Shown here: in pieces, positions 1-9,842 of the stretch | How positions within the stretch are numbered: position 1 is the first letter of the stretch | Layout of the letters: the number at the start of each line of letters is the position of its first letter | NCBI GenBank assembly: GCA_030248225.1 | Contig: JASANE010019212.1 | Coordinates: 1-24,631 of the forward strand | DNA from: Trileptium ribeirensis | Lineage: Eukaryota > Nematoda > Enoplea > Enoplida > Thoracostomopsidae | Direction: 5' to 3' | Length of the DNA stretch: 24,631 nt | Position numbers and translations under genes: made by a program | Notes under the pieces: generated by a model | What the model saw: only the letters and a program-made list of their open reading frames with translations | Told to the model about the DNA's origin: nothing | The model's database searches: none

Positions 1-81
1 TACCAAGAAGTCTTTTGTAAAGCAATATTATAATTTTTTGCGTTCTCTACTTCGTTCAGTTACATATACTCACCGAATATT
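1..81. other. Left flank outside the giant palindrome
   Basis: This AT-rich sequence precedes the first base that is mirrored near position 10890. It shows no convincing match to the sequence just beyond the other end. No target-site duplication is obvious, since the bases abutting the two ends differ. Confidence 0.6.
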
Positions 82-565
82 TTATGGCTTTCGCTGTATC
101 ATATTACCTACCGTGGCATCAGAATTTCCTGTGAAACCTATAAAATAACCGGTTAAAATGATGCGCAACTAGCTAGCCAGCACACAAATGAGCTCAAATA
201 CAGCTGAACAACCCAAGACATTTTTTGTTTATCTGTGCATAATCAATCATTGGGTTAAAGGCCGTTTAATATTTTTCATTTGCCGATATGAATCGTAATA
301 CTGTAAAATTGGTTACCTAGCTTTGTGTTTGCGCTGCTCTAAGAATTTCTTGCTCAAATTGTAGAATTAGGCCATATGAAGCGTCAATGGTTTAAGTCAT
401 AATTCTTTACCTGATATTTTTGATTAAAAATCCTATCGTGACAAGATCCTGAATCCTTTAATGGAAAGCTAAAATTGCATTTTAACACAATTTTTGAACA
501 ATCATTTTCAAGCTCTTTTTAAGCTTACAAATGGAATAAAATTTTTTAAGAAAATATGTCACAGC

Positions 566-850
566 ATTGCGAAGAGTTGCATTTGATACGTTGCTGTTAA
601 TTAGAAAGCAAATTTTAGCTTGTACTCATTATAGACCCCATTCAATAAAGCACCAAGGTAAGAGGCACACACTTTACGAAGTTGCTTCTTTGTTCTTCTC
701 GTCTTCTAATCTTTCTTATCAGTAAGGGCCAAGGCGTGATTCAATTCTGTCTCATCTATGAAGCTCTAGCTACTGAAACTGAAAATATATAGTTACGAGA
801 CAAAAATTTGCTATTTCAGTGCAGGTTTTTTAAGAAAGCAAAATTTTATA
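566..850 (+). repeat. Nested fold-back, left half
   Basis: The reverse complement of about 1490-1790 aligns here with an estimated 70-75% identity. Anchors include CAGCATTGCGAAGAGTTGCAT against CAGTATTGCGATAAGTGGCAT, and a shared CTGAAAATATATA segment. This makes a smaller, older inverted repeat inside the big arm, with the 55-bp array between its halves. The same nested structure is present in the right arm at about 9190-9470 and 10120-10430. Confidence 0.7.
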
Positions 851-865
851 CTGGAATTTTACTCT

Positions 866-1195
866 GACTGCCAGTGATTTAGATCAAAACGTTGCATCTA
901 TTCCCAGGGAATTCTACTTCGACTGCCAGTGATTTAGACCAAAACCTTGCATCTATTACCAGGGAATTTTACTTCGACTGCCAGTGATTTAGACCAAAAC
1001 CTTGCATCTATTACCAGGGAATTGTCCTGCAACTGCCAGTGATTGAGCCAAAACCTTCCATCTATTTTACAAGAATTTGCTCCGACTGCCAGTGAATTAG
1101 ACCAAAACCCTGCATCTATTACCAGGGAATTTTACTCCGACTGCCATGACTTAGACCAAAACCATGCATCTATTACCAGGCAATTCTTCGAAGTT
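866..1195 (+). repeat. 55-bp tandem array (left arm)
   Basis: About six units begin with (g)ACTGCCAGTGATTTAGA at 866, 921, 976, 1031, 1084 and 1139. The period is 55 bp with one 53-bp unit, and each unit ends with a TTACCAGGGAATT-like segment. Units 2 and 3 are nearly identical and the outer ones are more worn. There is no coding potential across the array. The mirrored array lies in the right arm. Confidence 0.93.
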
Positions 1196-1384
1196 GCCAA
1201 CTAGGGATCAATTATAGTACTAGGCGACGACTACATGGTTAGTGAAGCCGTAGTTGTTGAATTTTGCTAAACAATAGGCCCAACTCACTTGCATCAACTA
1301 AAACCAGGCGATGATCGTCCACTTGAATGGGTAAATATATTTACCTATAGGTTTTCGGATTCTATATGGTAAATGGTCTCATGG

Positions 1385-1475
1385 ATTTGAAACTGATACT
1401 CGAAAGTGTTTTATGTCGCATTCTTAAGAGTGCATGAAAATTAATTGATAAATACACATTTGGCTGTTGTTTGGC
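1385..1475 (+). repeat. Diverged direct copy of 1935-2025
   Basis: The stretch with ACTCGAAAGTGTTTTATGTC followed by TAATTGATAAATACACATTTGG closely resembles ACTCGACAGTGCTTTATGTC and TAATTAATAAATACACATTTGG further along. An internal direct duplication therefore exists within the arm. The downstream copy lies inside the 82-codon frame, whereas this one does not keep the frame open. Confidence 0.75.
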
Positions 1476-1489
1476 TGTTGTAAATAAAA

Positions 1490-1790
1490 TTTCACTATAA
1501 AAGTTTTTTAAAACTTGCACGGAAAAATCAAAGTTTTTTCTCAATTATATATTTTCAGTCTCAACAGCTTCCGTTTGATAGTTCACAGCATTGTTGGATT
1601 TGGTCTAGCTTTTCCCTTACTGGTATGGAGTCTCAGTACACTGAAGAACAGTACAACGTCCCAAGTTGTCCCTCAGTCTCAGTGTTTTATTGAAATGTTT
1701 TTATACCTGCAAGTAAAAACACTTGCTTTTTGAGACAATTAATAGCAAGGTGCCTAAATGCCACTTATCGCAATACTGTAATTTCTTTTT
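1490..1790 (-). repeat. Nested fold-back, right half
   Basis: This is the inverted partner of 566-850. The segment 1555-1790 is also colinear, in the plus orientation, with 10205-10440 in the far arm, as expected if the arm is itself partly palindromic. The 72-codon frame that crosses it at 1515-1733 starts at a non-ATG codon, and its sequence is repetitive, so it is not called as a gene. Confidence 0.65.
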
Positions 1791-1896
1791 CTTAGTGTAC
1801 TGCTCGCGCATCATTGCCTCTTTGTGCCATTTAAGGAGCTCAGGAAGATCAGTACGTCTTGATCCTCAAAGCATTTAACGACTAGGTACGCTCCAA

Positions 1897-2145
1897 ATGT
1901 TCCAGCAATGTGCTTTGTGCCAGCGCTACACAATTACCAGTAAATGTGAAATACTCGACAGTGCTTTATGTCGCTGTCTCACAAGTGTATTAGAATTAAT
2001 TAATAAATACACATTTGGCTGCTGTTTGCAGCAAGATACTAAGCAGGAACCGTTAGTTCATAACATAAATAACGGTAAAATTAACAAAATTTTGAACTAC
2101 GAAAAATGTGTACTTCAAAATTTATATATGTTAGCGTTTTATTAA
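1897..2145 (+). CDS. Hypothetical 82-aa cysteine-containing frame (left arm)
   Basis: This ATG-to-TAA frame encodes an 82-residue peptide rich in cysteine in its first half (starting MFQQCALCQRY), with a hydrophilic Asn/Lys-rich second half. I recognise no family, signal peptide or membrane segment. The right-arm copy differs at only two bases, and both change the residue (Ile to Lys, and Cys to Trp). That gives no hint of protein-level constraint. Part of the frame overlaps a sequence duplicated at 1385-1475. It may be a fragment of an element gene or simply a chance frame in repeat DNA. Confidence 0.25.
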   Translation: MFQQCALCQRYTITSKCEILDSALCRCLTSVLELINKYTFGCCLQQDTKQEPLVHNINNGKINKILNYEKCVLQNLYMLAFY

Positions 2146-2533
2146 CTATCATTTTCTCTGCGTTTTATAAAATGTTTAACAGAGCTCCAGAAATATGGCT
2201 GGCTGGATGGAGATTAAAAACGTAATTGAAGGCACGTTACCAACAAGAAAAAAACAGACTATTGTGTTTTATCTTATCAAGAATAGAGCTTCATTTAATG
2301 TTCAGTTCGCTAGCCAATTTTAATTACGAAATGAAAAAATTGTGTCACAAATTGCACCATGCAGATATATAAAAGGCATGAAACCGGAACTTTGATTCAG
2401 GATAATATTAGCTGAACCGGAACCATAATTTTGCAGAATCTGCAAAATCCTGGATACTCCCTGGTTGGCGCCATATTTGCAGTCAGTCGATAAGATACTG
2501 GTATTTGACGTTCATTATTACTACACTAAAAAT

Positions 2534-2740
2534 ACTTTCCATCAAATTTAAATGAAGTTTCTTCTGCAGTTTTGCACCGCCAGAGGTTCCATTCAAATTA
2601 AAGAACTATTCTTTGAAATTTCAAAAATAATTCTTAATAAAATAATTCTTTAAAAGACAATTCTAAAAGATTTGATTTATAAAAGAATATCTGGTGGTGC
2701 AAGATCAAAGAAACTTCTCTTAAATTTCACGAAAAGTCTT
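2534..2740. repeat. Small internal fold-back with AT-rich loop
   Basis: The sequence around 2535-2582 (TCAAATTTAAATGAAGTTTC then TTGCACCGCC) is inverted at 2693-2738 (GGTGGTGCAAG then GAAACTTCTCTTAAATTTC). The loop is very AT-rich, with repeated AATAATTCTT. The right arm has the mirrored copy at about 8230-8440. It looks like a short miniature element that was in the arm before the arm was duplicated. Confidence 0.65.
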
Positions 2741-2754
2741 TTGAAAGTAAAATG

Positions 2755-3025
2755 TCTCACCGATGGCACTCGACAAATTCTAATCCCAAGTAGCTGATAG
2801 TTATACAAAAAATAACCCACTGGTATTACTTGACGAATTATAACCCTAATTAGCTGCAACCATGTCTGATTTAGTAGAAAGAATAACTAACCGGTAAGCA
2901 CTCAACGAATTGTAATCCCGATTAGCTGTAACCGTTGCCTGAGTTACTAGAAAAATAACTCACCGGTAGCACTCGACGAATTATAATCCCAATTAGCTGC
3001 ATCAGCTGTCTGAGTTAGTAGAAGC
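2755..3025. repeat. About 72-bp tandem repeats, four copies (left arm)
   Basis: Four degenerate units carry the pattern CACCGGTAGCACTCGACGAATTATAATCCC, AATTAGCTGCA and GAGTTAGTAGAA. Unit starts are near 2757, 2816, 2889 and 2960. The mirrored set lies at about 7955-8220 in the right arm, where indels have accumulated. The array abuts the perfectly identical inner part of the arm. Confidence 0.8.
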
Positions 3026-3167
3026 AATACAAATATTAATGTATTTGATATGATCAGCACTAACACATAACGAACATACATCCCTAAAGCAGTGTTAGAT
3101 ATAACTCTATGGTTCCACGAATCAATGATGGAACCGTGATGACAAACCAAACACTCACACAAAGAAA

Positions 3168-3438
3168 TCAACCAAGTCTTCCAAAATATATAATGTATTG
3201 TGACATGACTGTCAAGCTGTTCCTAAAAGGCCAATAATGGTCCTTTAAAGGTATGTATGCACAACAAACTGCGTGAGTTGCTCCGCCTGGCAGAAAGGTG
3301 GTCAGCGGTTCACGCCGAAGGATATCCGACGCCTCATGGGTAATCCCATCTAATATGGCATTTACAGCGAAATGTGGGCCGCCAGTGCTCAACCTGTCCA
3401 GTACAGTTACACCAATTATTGTGTAGTATCTGGAAAAA
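3168..3438 (-). CDS. Exon-like terminal coding segment (left arm copy)
   Basis: On the minus strand a canonical 3' splice site (TATTTTCTGTAATTTCAG) is followed by 90 open codons ending in TGA. The segment is clearly richer in G and C than its surroundings. The peptide runs from about YYTIIGVTVLDRL through STGGPHFAVNAILDG and PLKDHYWPFRN to FGRLG at the stop. I do not recognise a family. It resembles the last exon of a gene whose upstream exons are not visible. It is identical at base level to the copy at 7537-7807. Whether either copy is spliced to anything is unknown, and with upstream exons missing it may be a captured fragment. Confidence 0.5.
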
Positions 3439-3473
3439 CTGAAATTACAGAAAATAGGGTTAAATAAAATTTC

Positions 3474-3540
3474 GGCAGAGTATCTCAGTGGTTAGACCAA
3501 AGGCGTTTGAAGCCTATGGTTGTAAGTTCCCTAATGTTTG
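3474..3540 (+). ncRNA. Degenerate tRNA-like segment (possible SINE head)
   Basis: GGCAGAGTATCTCAGTGGTTAGACC resembles a tRNA 5' half with an A box. A hairpin AGGC-GTTTGAA-GCCT then follows with a 7-base loop. After it comes GGTTGTAAGTTCC, a weak match to a B box. The 3' acceptor strand that should pair with GGCAGAG is missing, so this is not a functional tRNA. A tRNA-derived SINE head is the likeliest reading. It begins 17 bp inside the left arm boundary. Confidence 0.35.
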
Positions 3541-3596
3541 TCGACATTATGTTGATATTCTAGATTTATCGCGTTGCCTTCAAAATAGTTGAATTC

Positions 3597-3760
3597 GAGT
3601 GGAATGCGCGAGCGAAGCGAGCCAGTGGAACGAGAATTTTCAATTATGGCTTTGGAGGGGAGTTGAGGAGGTCCTGTCTGTGTGTGTCTGTGTGTGTCTG
3701 TCGCACCTGGATGTCGATAACGTTTGGGCAGATTTTGATGCAAGATAGCTCATTCGAACC
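3597..3760. other. GC-richer patch with TGTCTGTG runs
   Basis: The stretch holds GCGAGCGAAGCGAGCC followed by CTGTCTGTGTGTGTCTGTG. The combination of a GAAGCGA motif and a CTGTCTGT motif also occurs at the ends of the family C element near 21440-21510 and 22530-22580. This may therefore be a worn end of a related element, though only one side is visible. Confidence 0.35.
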
Positions 3761-4017
3761 GCAATGTCGATTTAGGTGTAGTGACGGAGCCCGATTTTTG
3801 GATTTTTTTTGACGTGGGAAAAGTTATGGGGCAAAATGACGTCATTTTTGCCCATGTTTCGGGCAACCCCTCCAGTTTTTGCGACTTTTCTCAATAAGTA
3901 CACGAGGTATCCGCAAACTAATAGGCATATTCCATGTAGCATGATATATAACAAGTTGTTCAACTACTTCCCAATCTGGAGTCTATAAGCTTATAGTTGG
4001 CGCCAAATTTCATATTT

Positions 4018-4500
4018 GGTGAAAAGTCGTGGAAATGCACCTAAATGTGTGTTTTTTGTTGCTTTTAGTGTCTTATATGGGGTTTTCTGGGCAGATAAAC
4101 TCATTTCCAATGTTAAAAATATTTCTGCGCAAATATTTTTCACACTTCTGGTTCATACTTTGCATAGAAAATGACGTTTTCGAAATTTTTGGTGAGAAGT
4201 CGTGGGTAATGCACCTAAATCTGTGTTTTTTGTTGCTTTTAGTGTCTTATATGGGGTTTTCTGGGCAGATAAACTCATTGCAACTGTTAAAAATATTGTT
4301 GCGCAAATATTTTTCACACTTTTGGTTCATACTTGGCATAAAAAGGACGTTTTCGAAATTTTTGGTGAGAAGTCGTGGGAAAAGCACCTGAATGTGTGTT
4401 TATTGTTGGTTTTAGTATCGGATATGGGGTTTTCTGTGCCGACAAGCGCATTGCGACTGTCAAAAATATTGTGTGGCAAATATTTTCACACTTCTGCTTC
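4018..4500 (+). repeat. 173-bp tandem repeat, three copies
   Basis: AGTCGTGG marks unit starts at 4025, 4198 and 4371, giving a period of exactly 173 bp. The third copy fades at about 4500. Shared landmarks are TTGCTTTTAGTGTCTTATATG, GGGCAGATAAACTCATT, and GACGTTTTCGAAATTTTTGG. Because 173 is not a multiple of three, reading frames across the units shift and are not protein coding. Confidence 0.93.
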
Positions 4501-6310
4501 GGGGGATTGTTCTCACCACTCGAATTCTGGCTCGCAAGCGATCTTCACTAGTTATAATCAACTATAGCGATGAAGGTAACCATCATTTGCTACCCTGGGC
4601 GTATACCCTAGGCCCCTAAGCATATTAATTCTGAAATCACAAATCTCCCTCTTCTGGGGGAACACTGAAATAAAACTAGTATTTTAGTAGCGAAAAATTT
4701 GTAGTCTGATCATATTTATGTTCATAGCAATCATGCTCAATTAAAGCGTTTACATAGCTTTAGCTTCACAGATTAACGAAATTTATTAATATGTATATTT
4801 TAATGCTGTTTTCAACTTTTTTTTGAAAATTGGGAAATCTTATTGATAATAATTATATAGCTAGTTTTTCAGTAAGTGTACTTTAACAGGTAAGTTAGCA
4901 AAATTTCATTTAAACCCAAAGGAACGAACGGGTATATGTACGCATGTGTGTAGATTTCTTCCTGTTGGGAATATTTTCCGTATGTGGATATCCACATTTT
5001 TATTATGTAATCTTCAATTTCTGACCATAATTAGCCCAAATGCATTTTTGTCGTCTCTAACGTGGGGGGTAATCGATCTATGTCATATTTTCGCAGAGAA
5101 TATAAAGTTAGATCATGTTATGAGAAGTCCCTTATGAACCCTCCTGTAAAGAAAAGAAGATCTCACAAACCAATATTCTGCAGCAAAATCATCTGTGATT
5201 TCAATCTTTCCGCTTCGTAGCTAAATTGTCAGTGAGGTAATTTGTGTTAAATATTCACAACACACGTATAGTTGAATGTCATATTAAATAATACTTGCAC
5301 TCTCACAGTTCTTGATACAAATTAATTTTGGCGTAACGCTATTCTGAGCATAACGCGACGAAATTTTACCCTTTTATCGAATCGCTTTTGTAGTGGATGT
5401 ATCGGTTTCAACCAATTTTTTTGTTGGACACGTGTCCCTACTTTATGTGGCGTCCTACGTCCAAATTCCGCCAATTAACAGAGGGCGCAACACCAGTTAT
5501 TTAAGATAACATCATGATAAGTGAACGGTCCTACAGGACAATCTAAAATTGCAACTTAAATTTAGTTACATCATAAATTTGAAGCCATGCAGCTATAGAA
5601 GTGAGCATAAGAAAACAGCTTAAAATTTCACAAATTATTAGTTATTGTATAATGAAATACGAAGCTAATTGGTGCAGAATATGAAGATATATAGATTTTG
5701 TAGCGGACAAAATCTACATCATGTTGATCTAAGATTGACTTAGACTGTTGTAGCTGTCCATCATAACGCTATATTGTTGATTTCAATACAATATGAGAAA
5801 TTGAGTGACGTGGCTATAAATCCATACCTGCTAAGCTAGCTGCAAGTTTAAGCCTAGTTTGACCTTTAAAAATATTTTTTGATTACTTCATTATTTCGTG
5901 AAATAACGATCGCCAAGAAGTGAATTTTTACGAGTTCTTAAGGGTATCTCTAGCATACGATCTAGATGGAATCGATCATGTCATGTTTTCCTCAAGTAAC
6001 AATGAGGATAAAAGATTGACATCAGTATCATAGGGCAAAAATGTAAAGTTTAAATACGATTCCGTTGTAAGCTTTGGTTTAGTCTTCGGCTTAGTCCTGA
6101 GATTAGGCTTAGAGTTAAAGAGGTAAAACATTATACATTTATTTAAAGGAAAAACTTGACGCTATACGCTATGGCGTGGAAAACTTAGCATGATCTATTA
6201 GGATAACGTCTCACATGGTTGTAAACTGTAACAACCTAATTTAACGCTCATGTCCACCCAAAATAAAGGTATATTGGGAAATTATTTTGTGGTATACAAT
6301 ATTGGGATGC

Positions 6311-6919
6311 TATTAATGCGGCGTTCACGTTATTATGTTCCCATCGTTTGGAACCTACGTAACTCACAGTGTCAGGCGCACTCTGACATACAGGGTATGG
6401 TAGACGTCCCTCTGTTGTTTTATAAGTTTCTCAAGGGTAGTTAGTTAGGGTTATTGCCACTCGTCGTCAGTGTCATATACTGCGTCATCTTCGTAGTTCT
6501 GTTAACTGTGTCCGGCATAATATTGTAAAACTAAACAGTACAACCGAACTGTACACTGCATTAGCTGCAAAATGTGTCCGTTACTGTTAATTCGAGCGAA
6601 ATTGGAGTTAAGGGTGTATACGGGTGTATAGGGTGTAAAACTAAACAGCACAACCGAACTAGTACAGTGCATTAGCTGCAAAATGTGTCCGTTACTGTTA
6701 ATTCGAGCGAAATTGGAGTTAAGGGTGTATACGACACTTTACGCAAAAGATGGAGTAGCTATTGGTGTGTCGCATGCCCGGTGTGTCTCAGAAATTTATT
6801 TTAGCGGGTTAGGGGGGTAATGGGTGCAACCCTGACTTCTATGCGGTAGGGTTGCGATTACAGTTGTACAAAAGTCCCTGACTGTCGGGACATTATACTG
6901 TGAGCACCGCATAATGCTA
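6311..6919. mobile_element. Miniature inverted-repeat element, family A copy 1
   Basis: The left end CTATTAATGCGGCGTTCACG with TTATTATGTTCCC is matched in reverse at the right end, where the complement reads AGCATTATGCGGTGCTCAC and AGTATAATGTCCC. The inner part (GTGTCAGGCGCACTCTG and CATACAGGG) matches the copies at 14841-15259 and 16451. No transposase is encoded, so this is a non-autonomous element. The 64-codon frame at 6250-6444 runs across the left end and is not called as a gene. Confidence 0.75.
6525..6733 (+). repeat. 110-bp direct duplication inside family A copy 1
   Basis: GTAAAACTAAACAG starts at 6525 and again at 6635. The two units are nearly identical through AATTCGAGCGAAATTGGAG to GGGTGTATACG. 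The homologous part of family A copy 3 (about 16680-16760) has only one such unit, so the duplication is particular to this copy. Confidence 0.9.
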
Positions 6920-7536
6920 TAAAGATGTAACTAATCGCTAATTCGTCGCCAAATTTGAACCAGGTTGGAGCAGCAAGTGCAGGGGAAATATGGCAATTCA
7001 CTACAATTTTGTCTGGAACTAAAATGTGTTGGTTCTATATTTTAGTACGCAAAGGATATACTGTGACATCACCGCTACGTGTATGGTTACCATGTCTGCG
7101 AAAATTTTGCCAATCCTGTTAACTCGGAACTGGTTCGTGAACAGCAACAGCTGAATCGAAGATGAATTATGACTAAAGAATGACGGTTTCTAAGCATCGC
7201 TAACCGGAAATACGGAAATACGCAACATAAACGTGGATGACTATATATGCGGACCTACAAAAGTATAACAGTAAGAATATACTCACAACCGCAATATCTC
7301 TTATCAAAGCTGATGCAATAAATAATCGTGTTTCACCCGCGATTAGCAAAGCGTAGACGTATACCATATGAAGGAGTTAAAAATTTGCTATTCCTCTAAT
7401 TTTTATAACATTACCAGTCTTTAAAACATAGAGACGCAAATATTACATTTTCATAGTTACATTCTCTTTTAGGTAAAACTCACTAAAAGTTTTACGTTTC
7501 AAAGTCGCATAATATCGCTATTTTCTGTAATTTCAG

Positions 7537-7807
7537 TTTTTCCAGATACTACACAATAATTGGTGTAACTGTACTGGACAGGTTGAGCACTGGCGGCCCA
7601 CATTTCGCTGTAAATGCCATATTAGATGGGATTACCCATGAGGCGTCGGATATCCTTCGGCGTGAACCGCTGACCACCTTTCTGCCAGGCGGAGCAACTC
7701 ACGCAGTTTGTTGTGCATACATACCTTTAAAGGACCATTATTGGCCTTTTAGGAACAGCTTGACAGTCATGTCACAATACATTATATATTTTGGAAGACT
7801 TGGTTGA
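7537..7807 (+). CDS. Exon-like terminal coding segment (right arm copy)
   Basis: This is a base-for-base copy of 3168-3438 in the opposite orientation. The acceptor lies at 7519-7536, and a second possible acceptor (TTTTTCCAG) ends at 7545. The frame stays open from the acceptor to the TGA at 7805-7807. No ATG fits as a start, which supports an internal or terminal exon rather than a complete gene. An overlapping frame that begins at the TGA encodes a hydrophobic stretch (LVLIISNTLIFVLLLL) and is interrupted in this arm, so the TGA is the preferred end. Confidence 0.5.
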
Positions 7808-8836
7808 TTTCTTTGTGTGAGTGTTTGGTTTGTCATCACGGTTCCATCATTGATTCGTGGAACCATAGAGTTATATCTAACACTGCTTTAGGGATGTATG
7901 TTCGTTATGTGTTAGTGCTGATCATATCAAATACATTAATATTTGTATTGCTTCTCTAACTAGGACAGCTGATGCAGCTAATTGGTGATTATAATTCGTC
8001 GAGTGCTACCGTAGGTCTAGTAACTCAGGCAACGGTTACAGCTAATCGGGATTACAATTAATTCAAGTGCTTTACCGGGTTAGTTATTCTTTACTACTAA
8101 ATCAGACATGGTTGCAGCTAATTAGGGTTATAATTCGTCAAGTAATACCAGTGGGTTATTTTTTGTCTATAACTATCAGCTACTTGGGATTAGAATTTGT
8201 CGAGTGCCATCGGTGAGACATTTTACTTCAAAAAGCTTTTCGTGAAATTTAAGAGAAGTTTCTTTGATCTTGCACCACCAGATATTCTTTTATAAATCAA
8301 ATCTTTTAGAATTGTCTTTTAAAGAATTATTTTATTAAGAATTATTTTTGAAATTTCAAAGAATAAGTTCTTTAATTTGAATGGAACCTCTGGCAGTGCA
8401 AAGTTGCAGAAGAAACTTCAGTTAAATTTGATGGAAAGTATTTTTAGTGTAGTAATAATGAACGTCAAATACCAGTATCTTATCGACTGACTGCAAATAT
8501 GGCGCCAACCAGGGAGTATCCAGGATTTTGCAGATTCTGCAAAATTTATGAGGTTGCCAGTTCAGGCTCATATTATCCTGAATCAAAGTTCCGGTTTCAT
8601 GCCTTTTATATATCTGCATCGTGCAATTTTTAGACACAATTCTTTTTCATTTCATTAATTAAAATTGGCTAGCGAACTGAACATTAAATGAAGCTCTATT
8701 CTAAATAAGATAAAATACAATAGTCTGTTTTTTTCTTGTTGGTAACGTGCCTTCGATTACGTTTTTAATCTCCATCCAGCCAGCCATATTTCTGGAGCTC
8801 TGTTAAACATTTTATAAAACGCAGAGAAAATGATAG

Positions 8837-9085
8837 TTAATAAAACGCTAACATATATAAATTTTGAAGTACACATTTTTCGTAGTTCAAAATTTTGTTA
8901 ATTTTACCGTTATTTATGTTATGAACTAACGGTTCCTGCTTAGTATCTTGCTGCAACCAGCAGCCAAATGTGTATTTATTAATTAATTCTAATACACTTG
9001 TGAGACAGCGACATAAAGCACTGTCGAGTTTTTCACATTTACTGGTAATTGTGTAGCGCTGGCACAAAGCACATTGCTGGAACAT
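8837..9085 (-). CDS. Hypothetical 82-aa cysteine-containing frame (right arm copy)
   Basis: This is the mirrored copy of the left-arm frame, the same length and intact from ATG to stop. One cysteine of the left copy is a tryptophan here, and one isoleucine is a lysine. Its survival in both arms probably reflects the short time since duplication rather than selection. Function is unknown. Confidence 0.25.
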   Translation of the reverse strand: MFQQCALCQRYTITSKCEKLDSALCRCLTSVLELINKYTFGCWLQQDTKQEPLVHNINNGKINKILNYEKCVLQNLYMLAFY

Positions 9086-9842
9086 TTGGAGCGTACCTAG
9101 TCGTTAAATGCTTTGAGGATCAAGACGTACTGATCTTCCTGAGCTCCTTAAATGGCACAAAGAGGCAATGATGCGCGAGCAGTACACTAAAAAAGAAATT
9201 ACAGTATTGCGATAAGTGGCATTTAGGCACCTTGCTATTAATTGTCTCAAAAAGCAAGTGTTTTTACTTGCAGGTATAAAAACATTTCAATAAAACACTG
9301 AGGACTGAGGGACAACTTGGAACGTTGTACTGTTCTTCAGTGTACTTAGTCTCCATACCAGTAAGGGAAAAGCTAGACCAAATCCAACAATGCTGTGAAC
9401 TATCAAACGGAAGCTGTTGAGACTGAAAATATATAATTGAGAAAAACTTTGATTTTTCTAAGTGCAGTTTTTAAAAAACTTTTATAGTGAAATTTTATTT
9501 ACAACAGCCAAACAACAGCCAAATGTGTATTTATCAATTTGATTTTTCATGCACTCTTAAGAATGCGACATAAAACACTTTCGAGTATCAGTTTCAAATC
9601 CCATCACACCCATTACCATATAGAATCCGAAAACCTATAGGTAAATATCTTTTTACCCATTCAAGTGGACGATCATCGCCTGGTTTTAGTTGATGCAAGA
9701 GTGATTTGGGCCTCTGTTTAGCAGAATTCAACAACTACGGCTTCGCTGACCATGTCGTCGTCGCCTGGTACTATAATTGATCCCTAGTTGGCAACTTCGA
9801 AGAATTGCCTGGTAAATAAGGATCATCATTTTCATTACGTCA

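Larger units (their letters stand above)
82..3457 (+). repeat. Left arm of a giant inverted repeat (3.4 kb)
   Basis: The arm starts at TTATGGCTTTCGCTG and is the reverse complement of 7518-10890 along its whole length, apart from small indels and substitutions. By eye the outer 400 bp match at roughly 85-90%, the middle is higher, and about 3030-3457 is identical to its partner. The arm contains a 55-bp tandem array, a second array of about 72 bp, two smaller fold-backs and two reading frames, each listed separately. No transposase motif was recognised in it. It could be the terminal arm of a fold-back-type transposon or half of an inverted segmental duplication. Confidence 0.95.
3458..7517. 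other. Spacer between palindrome arms
   Basis: This 4.06-kb unique region separates the arms. It holds a tRNA-like segment, a GC-richer patch with short TGTC/TGTG runs, a 173-bp tandem repeat and a family A miniature element. Stretches 4570-6300 and 6930-7517 are plain AT-rich sequence in which I see no convincing gene, splice-bounded exon or RNA. A self-complementary CAAAATGACGTCATTTTTG stands at about 3832-3850. Confidence 0.8.

Noticed and set aside
866..1195. Possible CRISPR-like array
   Set aside because: The 55-bp units are contiguous tandem repeats without unique spacers, and the setting is a eukaryotic genome.
2947..3171. Minus-strand frame with a membrane-like stretch after the exon-like segment (left arm)
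   Set aside because: It starts at a TTG overlapping the stop of the preceding frame, and the equivalent in the right arm is interrupted, so it is more likely 3' untranslated sequence.
4029..4567. Two overlapping plus-strand frames of about 120 codons
   Set aside because: They lie across the 173-bp tandem repeat. The unit is not a multiple of three, so the same DNA is read in different frames in successive copies, and the hydrophobic look reflects T-rich sequence.
6060..6120. Degenerate GGCTTAG-type motifs resembling telomeric repeats
   Set aside because: Only a few imperfect motifs with irregular spacing, well short of an interstitial telomere array.
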